NCBI GenBank assembly: GCA_017999985.1
Contig: JAGNKU010000002.1
Location: 186,001 to 250,000 of the forward strand
DNA length: 64,000 nucleotides
Direction of reading: 5' to 3'
From: Phycisphaerae bacterium
GTDB taxonomy: Bacteria; Planctomycetota; Phycisphaerae; UBA1845; Fen-1342
The stretch's first letter is position 1, and every line of letters starts with the position of its first letter. Under the pieces are notes generated by a model. The model searched no databases and was not told where the DNA came from. It saw only the letters and a program-made list of their open reading frames with translations. Positions 44,871 to 53,532 of the stretch are shown one piece after another. The position numbers and the translations under genes are program-made.

Positions 44871-45046
44871 CCGGGTTGCTTTCTGTCGGCGGTGCACGGC
44901 TCGTGCCGGCCCAACGCCCGGAGCTTATCATAGCCCGCCGCGCCATCGGCCGCCAATTCGCGCGCGGCCCCGCGACAGGTTTGCCCGCCGGCCGTACAAT
45001 ACGATGCTCGGCGGCGCGTCGTGCGCCACGGCAGGGACGTTGCAGC

Positions 45047-46174
45047 ATGGCACTCGAAGACATCCGTTCGAAGTTTCCGATCACGCGGCGGTACAACTTC
45101 CAGGACCACGCGGGAGTGGCCCCGCTGTCCGGACCGGCCGCGGACGCGCTGGCGGCGTACGCCCGCGAGCTGTCCGAGTCGGCGTACCTCCACGGGACGT
45201 ACTACCGCGCCCTCGACCACGTGCGCCAGGCGGCGGCCCGGCTGATCAACGCCCACGCCGATGAAATCACTTTCATCAAGAACACGTGCGAGGGCATCAA
45301 CTACGTCGCCAACGGCATCCCGTGGGTTACCGGCGACAACGTCGTGTCGAACACGATGGAGTTCCCGGCCAACGTCTACCCGTGGATGAACCTCGAGCAC
45401 CGCGGCGTCGGCATGAAGATCGTCTCGGAGGAGGACGGCCGCGTGCCGTTCGACCGCCTGGCGGCCGCGATCGACAAGCGGACGCGGGTGGTGGCCGTGT
45501 CCGCGGTCCAGTGGAGCAACGGCTTCCGGACGGACCTGACGCGGCTGGGCGAACTTTGCAAGAACAAGGGCGTACTGCTGTGTGTGGACGCCATCCAGGC
45601 GCTCGGCGTGCACCCGCTCGACGTCCGGGCGATGAACATCGACTTCCTGGCCGCCGACGGGCACAAGTGGCTGTGTGGCCCCGACGGCGCCGGACTCTTC
45701 TATTGCCGCCGCGAACTGATCGGCCACCTGCGCCCCAGCGAACCGGGTTACCTCTGCATGAAGCAGGATTTTGACACCCGCGAGCGCAAGATTGATTACC
45801 GCGACGACGCCCGGCGATTCGACAGCGGCGCGTACAACGTGGCCGGCATCTGTGCCCTGGGCGCGTCACTGAACCTGCTGCTGGAAACGGGCATCGAAGA
45901 GATACAACGCCGGATTAAGCAGCTCACGGACCAGCTCGTCGAGGGTCTGCGGCGCAAGGGGTGGAAGATCGCCAGCCCGCGGACGCCCAGCGAGTGGAGC
46001 GGCATTGTCTCCTTTGCGTCGGATAAGCACGATATGGTCATGCTGCAGCGGCACTTGCGCGAGGAGTTCAAGATTGTCGTCGCCCGCCGATTGGGACGGC
46101 TGCGCGCGAGCCCGCACTTTTACAACTCGGCCGAGGAGGTCGAGCAACTGGTGGCCGCGCTGCCTGGGCACTAG
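45047..46174 (+). CDS. Class V aminotransferase (cysteine desulfurase-like fold)
   Basis: This 375-residue PLP enzyme has FQDHAGVAPLSGPA, TFIKNTCEGINYVANG and CVDAIQALGVHPLDV. The PLP-binding lysine is in ADGHKWLCGPDGAG, and RFDSGAYNV comes later. It lacks the mobile loop cysteine of typical IscS/SufS proteins in a clear context, so the donor substrate is open: a desulfurase, an isopenicillin epimerase-like enzyme or another class V enzyme. The start at 45047 is preferred because the upstream frame is shadow. Confidence 0.85.
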   Translation: MALEDIRSKFPITRRYNFQDHAGVAPLSGPAADALAAYARELSESAYLHGTYYRALDHVRQAAARLINAHADEITFIKNTCEGINYVANGIPWVTGDNVVSNTMEFPANVYPWMNLEHRGVGMKIVSEEDGRVPFDRLAAAIDKRTRVVAVSAVQWSNGFRTDLTRLGELCKNKGVLLCVDAIQALGVHPLDVRAMNIDFLAADGHKWLCGPDGAGLFYCRRELIGHLRPSEPGYLCMKQDFDTRERKIDYRDDARRFDSGAYNVAGICALGASLNLLLETGIEEIQRRIKQLTDQLVEGLRRKGWKIASPRTPSEWSGIVSFASDKHDMVMLQRHLREEFKIVVARRLGRLRASPHFYNSAEEVEQLVAALPGH

Positions 46175-46211
46175 GCGCGGGGCAAAAACTATCGGCTGTT
46201 GCCGCCCCCGC

Positions 46212-46242
46212 TTGAAAAGTCATGGGGGTCGATAGGTATAAT
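46212..46242 (+). promoter_or_regulatory. Probable promoter of the small hypothetical gene
   Basis: TTGAAA (46212-46217) and a perfect TATAAT (46237-46242) are separated by 19 nt in an AT-rich patch. The downstream ATG is 49 nt away. Confidence 0.5.
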
Positions 46243-46290
46243 TAATTAGCGGCGACGTTTGTGCTGGGTAAGTCGCCCCGGAATGAAGCG

Positions 46291-46539
46291 ATGAAGAAGA
46301 CCGCCCTCATGATCCGCTGTGTGCCCCGCTACGGCTACGCGAACACGGAAGTTCGCACGATCGACCTCGACATCCCGCGCGACGCCGAGGAAACGGTCCT
46401 GCGTGACGCCCTGACGTTCTACTTCGCCTCCCGCGGGATCAGCGACGCGCTGTACGACATCAGCGTGGATGACGACGGGTTCTTCGCCGTGATCAATGAC
46501 GAGGCGTACGAGACGCCCTGGGGTCGCCCGCTGCTGTAG
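46291..46539 (+). CDS. Small conserved-looking hypothetical protein
   Basis: The family is not recognised. This 82-residue protein begins MKKTALMIRCVPRYGYANTE and has an acidic core (DLDIPRDAEETVLRDALTFYF, then YDISVDDDGFFAVINDEAYE). Codon use is like its neighbours, and it has a good promoter of its own. It is soluble with no membrane segment. ATG 46261 would add ten residues. Confidence 0.65.
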   Translation: MKKTALMIRCVPRYGYANTEVRTIDLDIPRDAEETVLRDALTFYFASRGISDALYDISVDDDGFFAVINDEAYETPWGRPLL

Positions 46540-46542
46540 GTC

Positions 46543-46577
46543 CAACTCCCCTCCTCTTCGAGAGGGGAAAGGGGTGT
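46543..46577. repeat. Dispersed GC hairpin copy
   Basis: CTCCCCTCCTCTTCGAGAGGGGAAAGGGG follows the small gene directly. CCCCTC-N6-GAGGGG pairs. It is related to the 9173 unit. Confidence 0.5.
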
Positions 46578-46749
46578 GTCAAACCGCGGTCGCATCCGCC
46601 CGGCTTGGCTTGCGCTGACCCGGCCCCGTCGGTCACCTTGCGGCCCCGTCGCCCTTCCGCCGTATTCCCTTTAGAATCTCGTCCGGCTCGCGGCTCCGGC
46701 ACGGCGGTTGCGCCTGTGCCCCCCGCGCGGCGGAAAGGCGGAGAGACAC

Positions 46750-47766
46750 ATGGCGAGCAGCGGCGTCCAGGTCGAGCAGCAGGTCGCGGAGTTCCGGGAT
46801 GAGTTCAAGAAGCTGCGCGACGAAGTCGGCAAGATGATCGTCGGGCAGCAGGAGATCGTCGAGGGCGTGCTCGCATGCCTCTTCGCTGGCGGACACGCGC
46901 TGCTCGAAGGCGTGCCCGGCCTCGGCAAGACCCTGCTCATCCGCACGCTATCCGAAGCGCTGAGTCTCGAATTCGCGCGCATCCAGTTCACGCCGGACCT
47001 GATGCCGGCCGACATTATCGGCACGAACATCATCACCGAAGACCCGGCGACCGGGCGGCGCGGTTTCCAGTTTCAGCGCGGGCCGCTGTTCGGGCAGATG
47101 ATCCTCGCCGACGAGATCAACCGCGCCACGCCGAAGACGCAATCCGCGCTGCTCGAAGCGATGCAGGAACACACGGTCACGTCCGGCGGCACGAAATACA
47201 CGCTGAAGGAGCCATTCTTCGTGCTCGCCACGCAGAACCCGATCGAGCAGGAAGGCACGTATCCGCTGCCCGAGGCGCAGCTCGACCGCTTCTTCTTCAA
47301 GCTGCTCGTCGGTTACTCCGACCGCGACGAGCTGAAGACAATCCTCGACCGCACGACGTCCGGCTACAAGCCGCAGATTCAGCCGGTGCTCACCGGCGAG
47401 CGCATCATCGCCGGGCAGGAGCTGGTCAAGCGCGTGGTGGTCGCGCCGCACGTGCAGGATTACGCAATCCGGCTGGTGCTGGCGACGCATCCGAACGGCC
47501 AGTTCGCGCCGCCGAGCGTGAACAAGTACGTGCGTTGGGGGAGCAGCCCGCGCGGGGCCCAGGCGGTGACGCTGGCGGCGAAGATCTACGCAATGCTCGA
47601 TGGCCGGTACAACGTGAGCTTCGACGACGTGAAAAAGGCCGCCCTGCCGGCGATGCGCCATCGCCTGCTGCTGAACTTCGAAGGCGAGGCGGAGGGGCTG
47701 AGCACAGACTTCGTCCTGAACGACATCCTCACCGCCCTGCCGACCGCAGCCGACAAGGCGGCGTAG
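46750..47766 (+). CDS. MoxR-family AAA+ ATPase
   Basis: This 338-residue ATPase has VGQQEIVEGVLACLFAGGHALLEGVPGLGKT (Walker A), TPDLMPADIIGTNI, LADEINRATPKTQSALLEAMQE (Walker B and sensor), and FVLATQNPIEQEGTYPLPEAQLDRF. MoxR ATPases act as chaperones with Bat or VWA-domain proteins. BatD and BatE-like genes lie 3.4 kb upstream on the same strand, with hslU and the aminotransferase gene in between. Confidence 0.93.
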   Translation: MASSGVQVEQQVAEFRDEFKKLRDEVGKMIVGQQEIVEGVLACLFAGGHALLEGVPGLGKTLLIRTLSEALSLEFARIQFTPDLMPADIIGTNIITEDPATGRRGFQFQRGPLFGQMILADEINRATPKTQSALLEAMQEHTVTSGGTKYTLKEPFFVLATQNPIEQEGTYPLPEAQLDRFFFKLLVGYSDRDELKTILDRTTSGYKPQIQPVLTGERIIAGQELVKRVVVAPHVQDYAIRLVLATHPNGQFAPPSVNKYVRWGSSPRGAQAVTLAAKIYAMLDGRYNVSFDDVKKAALPAMRHRLLLNFEGEAEGLSTDFVLNDILTALPTAADKAA

Positions 47767-47794
47767 CGCTGGAGAATCCGTCAACGTGCCCTGT

Positions 47795-48035
47795 GGGGGA
47801 CCGACCTCTGGTCGGTTCGCGCTAAGGACAGGGGGACCGACCTCTGGTCGGTTAGTGATGAGCCGTGCATCACTTGGTCGGCTTCAGCCGACCGGCGTTT
47901 GCCACCAACTTCAGTTCGTGGGGTATAGGCTGAGGTGCTTGATCGTCCTCCTCTCCGCCGGGCTCTTCGAGCCCGGCGGAGAGGAAAGAAAAAGACAGAG
48001 GAGTGAGCGGCCTCCTTCCACCGGCTGAAGCCGGT
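47795..48035. repeat. Cluster of perfect palindromes between convergent genes
   Basis: Two direct copies of GGGGGACCGACCTCTGGTCGGTT (47795-47817, 47831-47853) each form a 7-bp hairpin. Then come GGTCGGCT-TC-AGCCGACC (47876-47893), a perfect 17-bp stem with TTC loop (47949-47965/47969-47985), and ACCGGCT-GA-AGCCGGT (48020-48035). None has a good U tract. A related hairpin, CCGACC-GGA-GGTCGG, lies near 55637. Confidence 0.9.
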
Positions 48036-48040
48036 CACGG

Positions 48041-48967
48041 CTAGCCGAGCAGGTCCTCGTCGCTCAGGGGTGGCGTCGGGGCCGTCGAGAGCAGGGCCCA
48101 CCACAGTCGTTCGAGCTTCTCCGCCCGCTTCCGCACGGCTCCGAATGGGAGCACATCCCGCTGTTCGCCGCGCAGCAGCGTCACCGTGACGTTCTGCTTC
48201 TCGCCCTTGAAGACCACGACAGTGCCAGCCTCCATCGGATAGCTGCGGATCACCGGCTTCCGACCTCGCAGGCCATATTCGATGATCTGCACGATGCCCG
48301 GCGCGAGTCGCACATACGTCGGCCGGAAACCACTCTTCCAGACCCACGCGATGCCCGTCCCGATGCCGATGGCGATGACATATGTGAACGAGCCCAGGTT
48401 GAACACACGGCCGGGAATGACGTGTACGACCTGCAGCAGCCACACCGTGAGCAGCGCCAGGGCGAACGGCAGCACAAGCAGGCGTCGCCATAGCAGTTCA
48501 GTGGCCGTGATAATGTATGGTTCGAATCGGAGGTCACCCACGTCCGGCGGCTCGATCAGCGCGGCGCAGATGATCTGCGCGGAGACCGGCCGGGTGCCGT
48601 CAGCACGACCAAGCGCCTCCAGCAGCACGCCCGCCGCGGGCACTTTGCCACGCACGAGATTAACGACGGCGTTGACGCACTGGTCACGATGACAGTCCGG
48701 ATGCCTGGCGAAAAACTCGGCGCGCACGCGCCGACTTCGAGCTGTCACCCACCAGAACCCAAGCAATAAACCGGCTGCAACGCCAATCATGAGCATAACG
48801 ACCAGCCAGTTGGCCGGTGCGGGCAAGGTCAGTCCCAGCCCCGCGATCAACGCCGCGAGCACCACAATGACCAGCACCAACCATGGCGAAGTCCGTTTCA
48901 CCTCCGGCGGCGGTAGCTGAATGACCCGCGGCGCAGCGCGCGTGGTTGTTGGCTCGCTCGCACTCAT
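48041..48967 (-). CDS. Membrane protein with PH-like C-terminal domain, unknown function
   Basis: This 308-residue protein has two N-terminal membrane helices (WLVLVIVVLAALIAGLGL and WLVVMLMIGVAAGLLLGFWW). A helical segment with HPDCHRDQCVNAVVNLV follows, then two more helices (LVLPFALALLTVWLLQVV, FTYVIAIGIGTGIAWVW). The C-terminal domain (RLAPGIVQIIEYGLRG, VVVFKGEKQNVTVTLL) resembles bacterial PH domains. The start overlaps the upstream GT39 stop as ATGA, so the two are coupled. Confidence 0.65.
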   Translation of the reverse strand: MSASEPTTTRAAPRVIQLPPPEVKRTSPWLVLVIVVLAALIAGLGLTLPAPANWLVVMLMIGVAAGLLLGFWWVTARSRRVRAEFFARHPDCHRDQCVNAVVNLVRGKVPAAGVLLEALGRADGTRPVSAQIICAALIEPPDVGDLRFEPYIITATELLWRRLLVLPFALALLTVWLLQVVHVIPGRVFNLGSFTYVIAIGIGTGIAWVWKSGFRPTYVRLAPGIVQIIEYGLRGRKPVIRSYPMEAGTVVVFKGEKQNVTVTLLRGEQRDVLPFGAVRKRAEKLERLWWALLSTAPTPPLSDEDLLG

Positions 48968-50661
48968 AGCCGCGCCTCGTAGATCTCGAGCGCCGTGTAC
49001 TCGCCAAACCACTGAATCCGGTGAATCCGCTCACCGATGACCGGCTCGCCGGGACGCACCAGGAGCAGCACCCGCTGCTCGCGTCCATCGGCGCGCCACG
49101 CGTCCAGCAGGGCCGCCCGCTCGGCCGCACCGGCGAAATACAGCTTCCCGTATCGCGACCAATGGTCCCAGACCTCGCCAGCCTCCCATACACGCGGCTC
49201 GGCGAACCACTGCTCCGGGCTGTACCCGAGCGCTACGACCGTAATGACGTACGGCTGATTGAAGCCCTCCGTTGTGCAGACCACCGCATCGACGTCCGCG
49301 AGTCTCGAACGCAGCCATGCACACGCGGCAACCAAATCCGCGTGATTCGCACGCCGCACCAGCACGTCCCGGCTGCGCTCCACCGCGTAGGCACGCCAGA
49401 ACTGCCGGCCCTCCATCGTCGCCAGCGCGAGCAGCGCGACGCCGCCCACCAATGCGTACGCCGTCAATCGCTGCCGCCGGAGCCAACCCACAGTCCCGCT
49501 GATACCCAGCGCCGCCAGCAGCACGAGCGCCCACAGCCCCGCCGAACTCCGCAGCGCCTGCAGGCTGACGTGCCAGTTGAGGCAGTCGGCCACGGGGTAC
49601 AGCAGCACCGCCGCGAGCAGCACACTCGCCGCCCGGCCCCGTCCCAGTCGTGCCCCGCACACCGCCGCGCCCGCGATCAGCAGCGGCAGCGTGTACCGCG
49701 GCATGAAGCCGGTCCTCGGCGTCCAGACGCGGTCGTACTCATCGCCGCGCCAGAACAGCACATCGGGGCTGAAGTGGCTGATGTAGCGTACCAGCACGGC
49801 CGCGACGCGCGTCGCCGGCGGATCATCGTCCAGCCACGCCCAGGTCACATCGCCCCGGCGGGCGATCTTGTGCGGCTCCGCCACGTGCACATACGCCAGT
49901 GGCCCGAACGTCACGACGAAGCCGACCACCCAGGCGAGAACCGCCAGCCGGCCACGCCGCTCGCGCAGCAGCGGCCACCATCCTCGCCACGTCACCGCCG
50001 CTACGGCGAGCAGAAACACCGGCACGAACAGCCGCACCGCCGGATAGCCGTAGCAGCACACGCCGGTTAGCAACCCCGCGAGCAGCGCCCGTAGGATGCC
50101 CCGCGTCGCCGGGGAGGGGGCCGGGGTTGCGGGCCACAGCCCGGCCCAGAGCAGCCCCGCCAGTGGCAGCAATGTCAGCAACGGCGTTAGCGACGCTTCG
50201 TGTCCCCACCGCGTCATCTGAATATGGATCGGATTGGCCGCCAGCAGCGCCGCCGCCGCGAGCCCCGTCCCGCGGTCGAACAGCCGCGCACCCACCCAGT
50301 ACATTAGCAGGATCGTCAGCAGCCCACCCGCCGCCGCCGGGAGACGTGTCGCCCAGATGCTCAAGCCGCACACCGCCTGAAACGGTCGCATCCAGTACAG
50401 AAACAACGTGCTGCGATTCTCCCCCAGCGCCCGCGTATAGAAGATCGGCCACGGCACGCCGAACTGGTCGCGGCCGGTCTTCAGCAGGCAGTACGCATTC
50501 CACGCGTTACAGGCTTCGTCCTGGTTCAGCCCCGGCGGCACGGTGTCGAGCGCCGGCAAGCGCAGCGCGCCCGCCCCGATGAGAATGAGCACGAGCGCGA
50601 ACAGTGTCGCCCGCGCCGTGGCGCGCGATTGCCCAGGACCCGCCTCGATCTCGCTCGGCAT
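48964..50661 (-). CDS. GT39/ArnT-like membrane glycosyltransferase
   Basis: This 565-residue protein has about 11 membrane helices. The first outer loop holds the acidic pair of the PMT/ArnT family in PPGLNQDEACNAW. LYWMRPFQAVCGLSIWATRLPAAAGG and HIQMTRWGHEASLTP are family-like, and a soluble C-terminal domain follows. These enzymes move a sugar from a polyprenyl phosphate to protein or lipid outside the cytoplasmic membrane. It starts 9 nt after the corrinoid-activation-like gene. Confidence 0.85.
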   Translation of the reverse strand: MPSEIEAGPGQSRATARATLFALVLILIGAGALRLPALDTVPPGLNQDEACNAWNAYCLLKTGRDQFGVPWPIFYTRALGENRSTLFLYWMRPFQAVCGLSIWATRLPAAAGGLLTILLMYWVGARLFDRGTGLAAAALLAANPIHIQMTRWGHEASLTPLLTLLPLAGLLWAGLWPATPAPSPATRGILRALLAGLLTGVCCYGYPAVRLFVPVFLLAVAAVTWRGWWPLLRERRGRLAVLAWVVGFVVTFGPLAYVHVAEPHKIARRGDVTWAWLDDDPPATRVAAVLVRYISHFSPDVLFWRGDEYDRVWTPRTGFMPRYTLPLLIAGAAVCGARLGRGRAASVLLAAVLLYPVADCLNWHVSLQALRSSAGLWALVLLAALGISGTVGWLRRQRLTAYALVGGVALLALATMEGRQFWRAYAVERSRDVLVRRANHADLVAACAWLRSRLADVDAVVCTTEGFNQPYVITVVALGYSPEQWFAEPRVWEAGEVWDHWSRYGKLYFAGAAERAALLDAWRADGREQRVLLLVRPGEPVIGERIHRIQWFGEYTALEIYEARL

Positions 50662-50670
50662 GCCGGGATG

Positions 50671-51471
50671 CTACGCGCCCGGCGGTGGCGGGCAAGTCTC
50701 ATCGGCGGTCCCCCAGTTCTGTCCACGCAGCTCCGGCCGCAGTGGCGCGCGACGCTGCATGCAATCCGGGTGTGTGCACGCCTCGCACGGGTAGCCATGC
50801 GGGCTGACCAGGTCCGCCGGGCCGATGCCGATCAGCCCGGAAATCGACTTCACGGGCACCATCAGGCAGCTCGGCGTGAGCTGCACGTTGATGGCCTGCG
50901 TCGGCAGGCTCGCGAACAGCGGCACCTGCTGGCACACCGTCATGCCGCAGTAGCCGGGGCTGTACGGCGGCGTGATGTCCATGCCGCGTGACCGGGCCCA
51001 GTGCCGCACTTCGTCGTTCAGTCGCTGCGCCGTCGCCTCCACGGCCTCCGACGCAATCGCATCCGCGATGGTCCCCGGCATGACTTTGCCCGCCCGCAGC
51101 CAGCCGCGACTGAGCCGCTCGACGCCCGAGCCGATCGTCACGACGAACGTGGCCATCAGGCGCGAGTGTGCCAGGAAGCTGCTGATGGCCCCGTCGAACA
51201 CCGCCCCCGACGCGAGCGTGATCCGCCGCGTTTGCAGCGACGCGACCTCGTCGATGCGAAACACGCCCCGCGGCCGCATGAGCCGCGGCAGGGTCGCCAG
51301 CAATTCATCGATCAAATCGAACCAGCGGCGGTGATTGTCGCGCCCCGGCTGGAGGTGCACCAGCCGCGCGATCTGCTCACGGTCCGGCTCGACACACGCG
51401 AAGCGCATGACACGCGGCGCCGCCACCGGCGTGGTGGAGTGCGATGCGGACGAACTTGCGGGGGCATCCAT
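50671..51471 (-). CDS. Stand-alone MetH-activation-like (vitamin B12-dependent methionine synthase activation) domain protein
   Basis: This 266-residue protein has SPGYCGMTVCQQVPLFASL and LTPSCLMVPVKSISGLIGIG. The latter matches the AdoMet-binding activation domain of MetH (LT-S-MMLPEKSVSGxIG). The tail has CEACTHPDCMQRR, a four-cysteine pattern not found in MetH. Such proteins, encoded beside corrinoid methyltransferases, are thought to reactivate the oxidised cobalt. It is divergent from a URO-D methyltransferase gene across 84 bp and near a B12-binding protein, which supports that role. The cysteines could carry an Fe-S cluster or zinc (inference). Confidence 0.82.
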   Translation of the reverse strand: MDAPASSSASHSTTPVAAPRVMRFACVEPDREQIARLVHLQPGRDNHRRWFDLIDELLATLPRLMRPRGVFRIDEVASLQTRRITLASGAVFDGAISSFLAHSRLMATFVVTIGSGVERLSRGWLRAGKVMPGTIADAIASEAVEATAQRLNDEVRHWARSRGMDITPPYSPGYCGMTVCQQVPLFASLPTQAINVQLTPSCLMVPVKSISGLIGIGPADLVSPHGYPCEACTHPDCMQRRAPLRPELRGQNWGTADETCPPPPGA

Positions 51472-51555
51472 GCAACCTGCTCCGTCGCCGGGGCACGGCC
51501 TGGGCCTGCCCGCGGGGTCGGTTGACCGGCTCGCGACCAGGCTGCATCATAACGC

Positions 51556-52701
51556 ATGGCCGGGGGCTACTTCGACCGTTCGATGCACGCCCCGGCGCGT
51601 CCGCGTGGCGGGTCGGCGGCGCGCGAGGAACGGACGGACGTGGAGCGTAGTTATTACCTGGAGCTGGCGGCACGGGGGCTCCGCATGCCCATCGGGGCCC
51701 ACCTCGTCCTGCACGAGCAGCCCGACCCCGACGCGATCATCGTGGACGGCGAACGCCTCGGCGCTGTCGTGGCGGCGACGGCCCGTCGGTACCGCACGCC
51801 GCTGGCCGTGCCATTGATGGACCTCACGGTTGAAAAAACCGCGCTGCTGGAGATGCTCGCGATCCCCGCCGACCAGATCGACAACTACCACTTCGCGAGT
51901 TGGAGCGGTCCCGAGGTGCTGGAGCGTCTGCAACAGGCGCTGCCGCGCCATCGCAACGCCCGCGTTAACGCGACCTGTGCTGCGATCACCCATGTCGCCC
52001 GGCAGACCGACCTGGTGCCCCTGGGGATGGTCATCGGCCCGCTTTCGCTGGTCGTGAAGCTGCTCGCCGATCCGATTACCGCGCTGTTCATGGCCGGTCG
52101 TGGGCGGACCGCAGCCGAGAACCCGCAGGTCGCCTTGCTCGAGGGCGTGTTCGAGCTGGCCACGCAGACCGTCCTGTGGTCCATCGAGAAGCAGCTCGAC
52201 GCGGGCGCCCAAGCGATCCTCATCTGCGAGCCCGCGGCCAGCACGGCGTACATCTCGCCGCGCCAGCTCGCCGCCGGCGCGAACCTGTTGGAGCGTTTCG
52301 TCCTTGCGCCGCACCGGCGAATCAAGGCCCGGCTCACGGCGGCCGGCTGCGACCTCATCTTCCACTGCTGCGGCGAGCTGACGGCCGATTTCGTGCGGAC
52401 CTTTGTGCAGCTCGATCCGGTCATGCTGAGCCTGGGCAGCTCGCGCGTGCTCTGGGAGGATGCCGCGCTGGTGCCGAAGAATATCGTGCTGTACGGCAAC
52501 CTGCCGACCCGGTCGTTCTATTCCGACGAGGCTTGCCCGCTGGCAGCGGTTGAAGCCCAGGCGGTGCGGCTGCTGCGCGAGATGTCCGCGATCGGGCACC
52601 CGTTCATCCTGGGTTCAGAGTGCGACGTGCTGAGCGTGCCGGGGGCACATGAGACGATTGCACGCAAGGTCGACGCGTTCATGAATGTGCCGTACCCATA
52701 G
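51556..52701 (+). CDS. URO-D family corrinoid methyltransferase
   Basis: This 381-residue protein of the uroporphyrinogen decarboxylase fold has PLAVPLMDLTVEKTALLEML and LGMVIGPLSLVVKLLADP. DAGAQAILICEPAAS, DLIFHCCGELTADFV and FILGSECDVLSVPG, with His, Cys and Cys in place for zinc as in MtaA/MtbA, come later. It should transfer a methyl group to or from a corrinoid protein. The true start may be later than ATG 51556, because the first 30 residues are low in homology and no good ribosome-binding site is seen. Confidence 0.85.
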   Translation: MAGGYFDRSMHAPARPRGGSAAREERTDVERSYYLELAARGLRMPIGAHLVLHEQPDPDAIIVDGERLGAVVAATARRYRTPLAVPLMDLTVEKTALLEMLAIPADQIDNYHFASWSGPEVLERLQQALPRHRNARVNATCAAITHVARQTDLVPLGMVIGPLSLVVKLLADPITALFMAGRGRTAAENPQVALLEGVFELATQTVLWSIEKQLDAGAQAILICEPAASTAYISPRQLAAGANLLERFVLAPHRRIKARLTAAGCDLIFHCCGELTADFVRTFVQLDPVMLSLGSSRVLWEDAALVPKNIVLYGNLPTRSFYSDEACPLAAVEAQAVRLLREMSAIGHPFILGSECDVLSVPGAHETIARKVDAFMNVPYP

Positions 52702-52717
52702 ACCACGCAGCGCGACC

Positions 52718-52746
52718 GCCCCCTGTTCCAGGGGAAGGGGCTGTGC
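52718..52746. repeat. Dispersed GC hairpin copy after the URO-D gene
   Basis: CCCCCTGTTCCAGGGGAAGGGG. CCCCTG-TTC-CAGGGG is a 6-bp stem. It is related to the 9173 unit. Confidence 0.45.
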
Positions 52747-52775
52747 TTCGCACGACCCGGCGGTTCTGTTATAGT
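52747..52775 (+). promoter_or_regulatory. Possible promoter of the corrinoid protein gene
   Basis: TTCGCA (52747-52752) and TATAGT (52770-52775) have a 17-nt spacer and lie 59 nt upstream of the ATG. Confidence 0.4.
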
Positions 52776-52834
52776 GGTTGGGCCGTGTAAGTTTGCCCGC
52801 GGACACCAACGGCCTGTCCGCCGTGGAGTATGTC

Positions 52835-53470
52835 ATGTCGCTTTTGGAGCAGATCGCACAAGCGGTCATCAACGGGGATGAGGTCCTCACGCCGAAGCTC
52901 GTGACGGACGCCGTCGCCGCCGGCACGCCCGCCGCCGACGTGCTCAACGTCGGCCTGCTGAAGGGCATGACCGAGGTCGGCCGGCTGTTCCGCGAGGGCG
53001 AGTACTTCGTGCCCGAGGTGCTGATCGCCGCCGAGGCCATGAAGGCCGGCACGTCGCTGTTGAAGCCGCACCTGGCAAAAGCCGGCGTCCGGCCGGAACG
53101 CACCGCGATCATCGGGACTGTGCGTGGCGACCTGCACGACATCGGCAAGAACCTGGTGGCGACGATGCTGGAAGGGGCTGGGTTCGAGGTCGTGGACCTG
53201 GGCGTGGACGTGCCGCCGGAGAAGTTCATCGCAGCCTGCCGCGAGCGCAAGGCGCACGTCGTCGCGCTCAGCGCCCTGCTGACGACGACGATGCCGATGA
53301 TGGAAACGTCGATCAAGCAGATGAAGGCCGAGCTCAACCCGATGCCGATCGTCCTGGTCGGCGGCGCCCCGCTGACGCAGGAATACGCCGACAAGATCGG
53401 CGCCGACGGTTACGGCCGCGACGCGGCGACCGGGGCGGAGCTGGCCAAGCAGCTCTGCAAGGCGCGCTGA
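52835..53470 (+). CDS. Corrinoid (B12-binding) methyl-carrier protein
   Basis: This 211-residue protein has the N-terminal helical cap of MtaC/MtbC-type proteins (AVINGDEVLTPKLVTDAV, FREGEYFVPEVLIAAEAMKAG). The cobalamin-binding Rossmann domain has the cobalt ligand histidine in RGDLHDIGKNLV and the SALLTTTMPMM and VLVGGAPLTQEYA motifs. It carries the methyl group between the URO-D proteins encoded on either side and an acceptor. ATG 52835 follows GGAGTATG. Confidence 0.95.
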   Translation: MSLLEQIAQAVINGDEVLTPKLVTDAVAAGTPAADVLNVGLLKGMTEVGRLFREGEYFVPEVLIAAEAMKAGTSLLKPHLAKAGVRPERTAIIGTVRGDLHDIGKNLVATMLEGAGFEVVDLGVDVPPEKFIAACRERKAHVVALSALLTTTMPMMETSIKQMKAELNPMPIVLVGGAPLTQEYADKIGADGYGRDAATGAELAKQLCKAR

Positions 53471-53532
53471 ACTGCACCGAGGCTGGGTCGAGTCAGGAGC
53501 CCAGCGATGGACGACGGGAGCGCAGGTCTGAG

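Noticed and set aside
47949-47985. 17-bp stem considered as an intrinsic terminator
   Set aside because: Neither side has a run of T after the stem (plus strand continues AAGAAAAAG, minus strand ACGATC), so it was kept as a palindrome.
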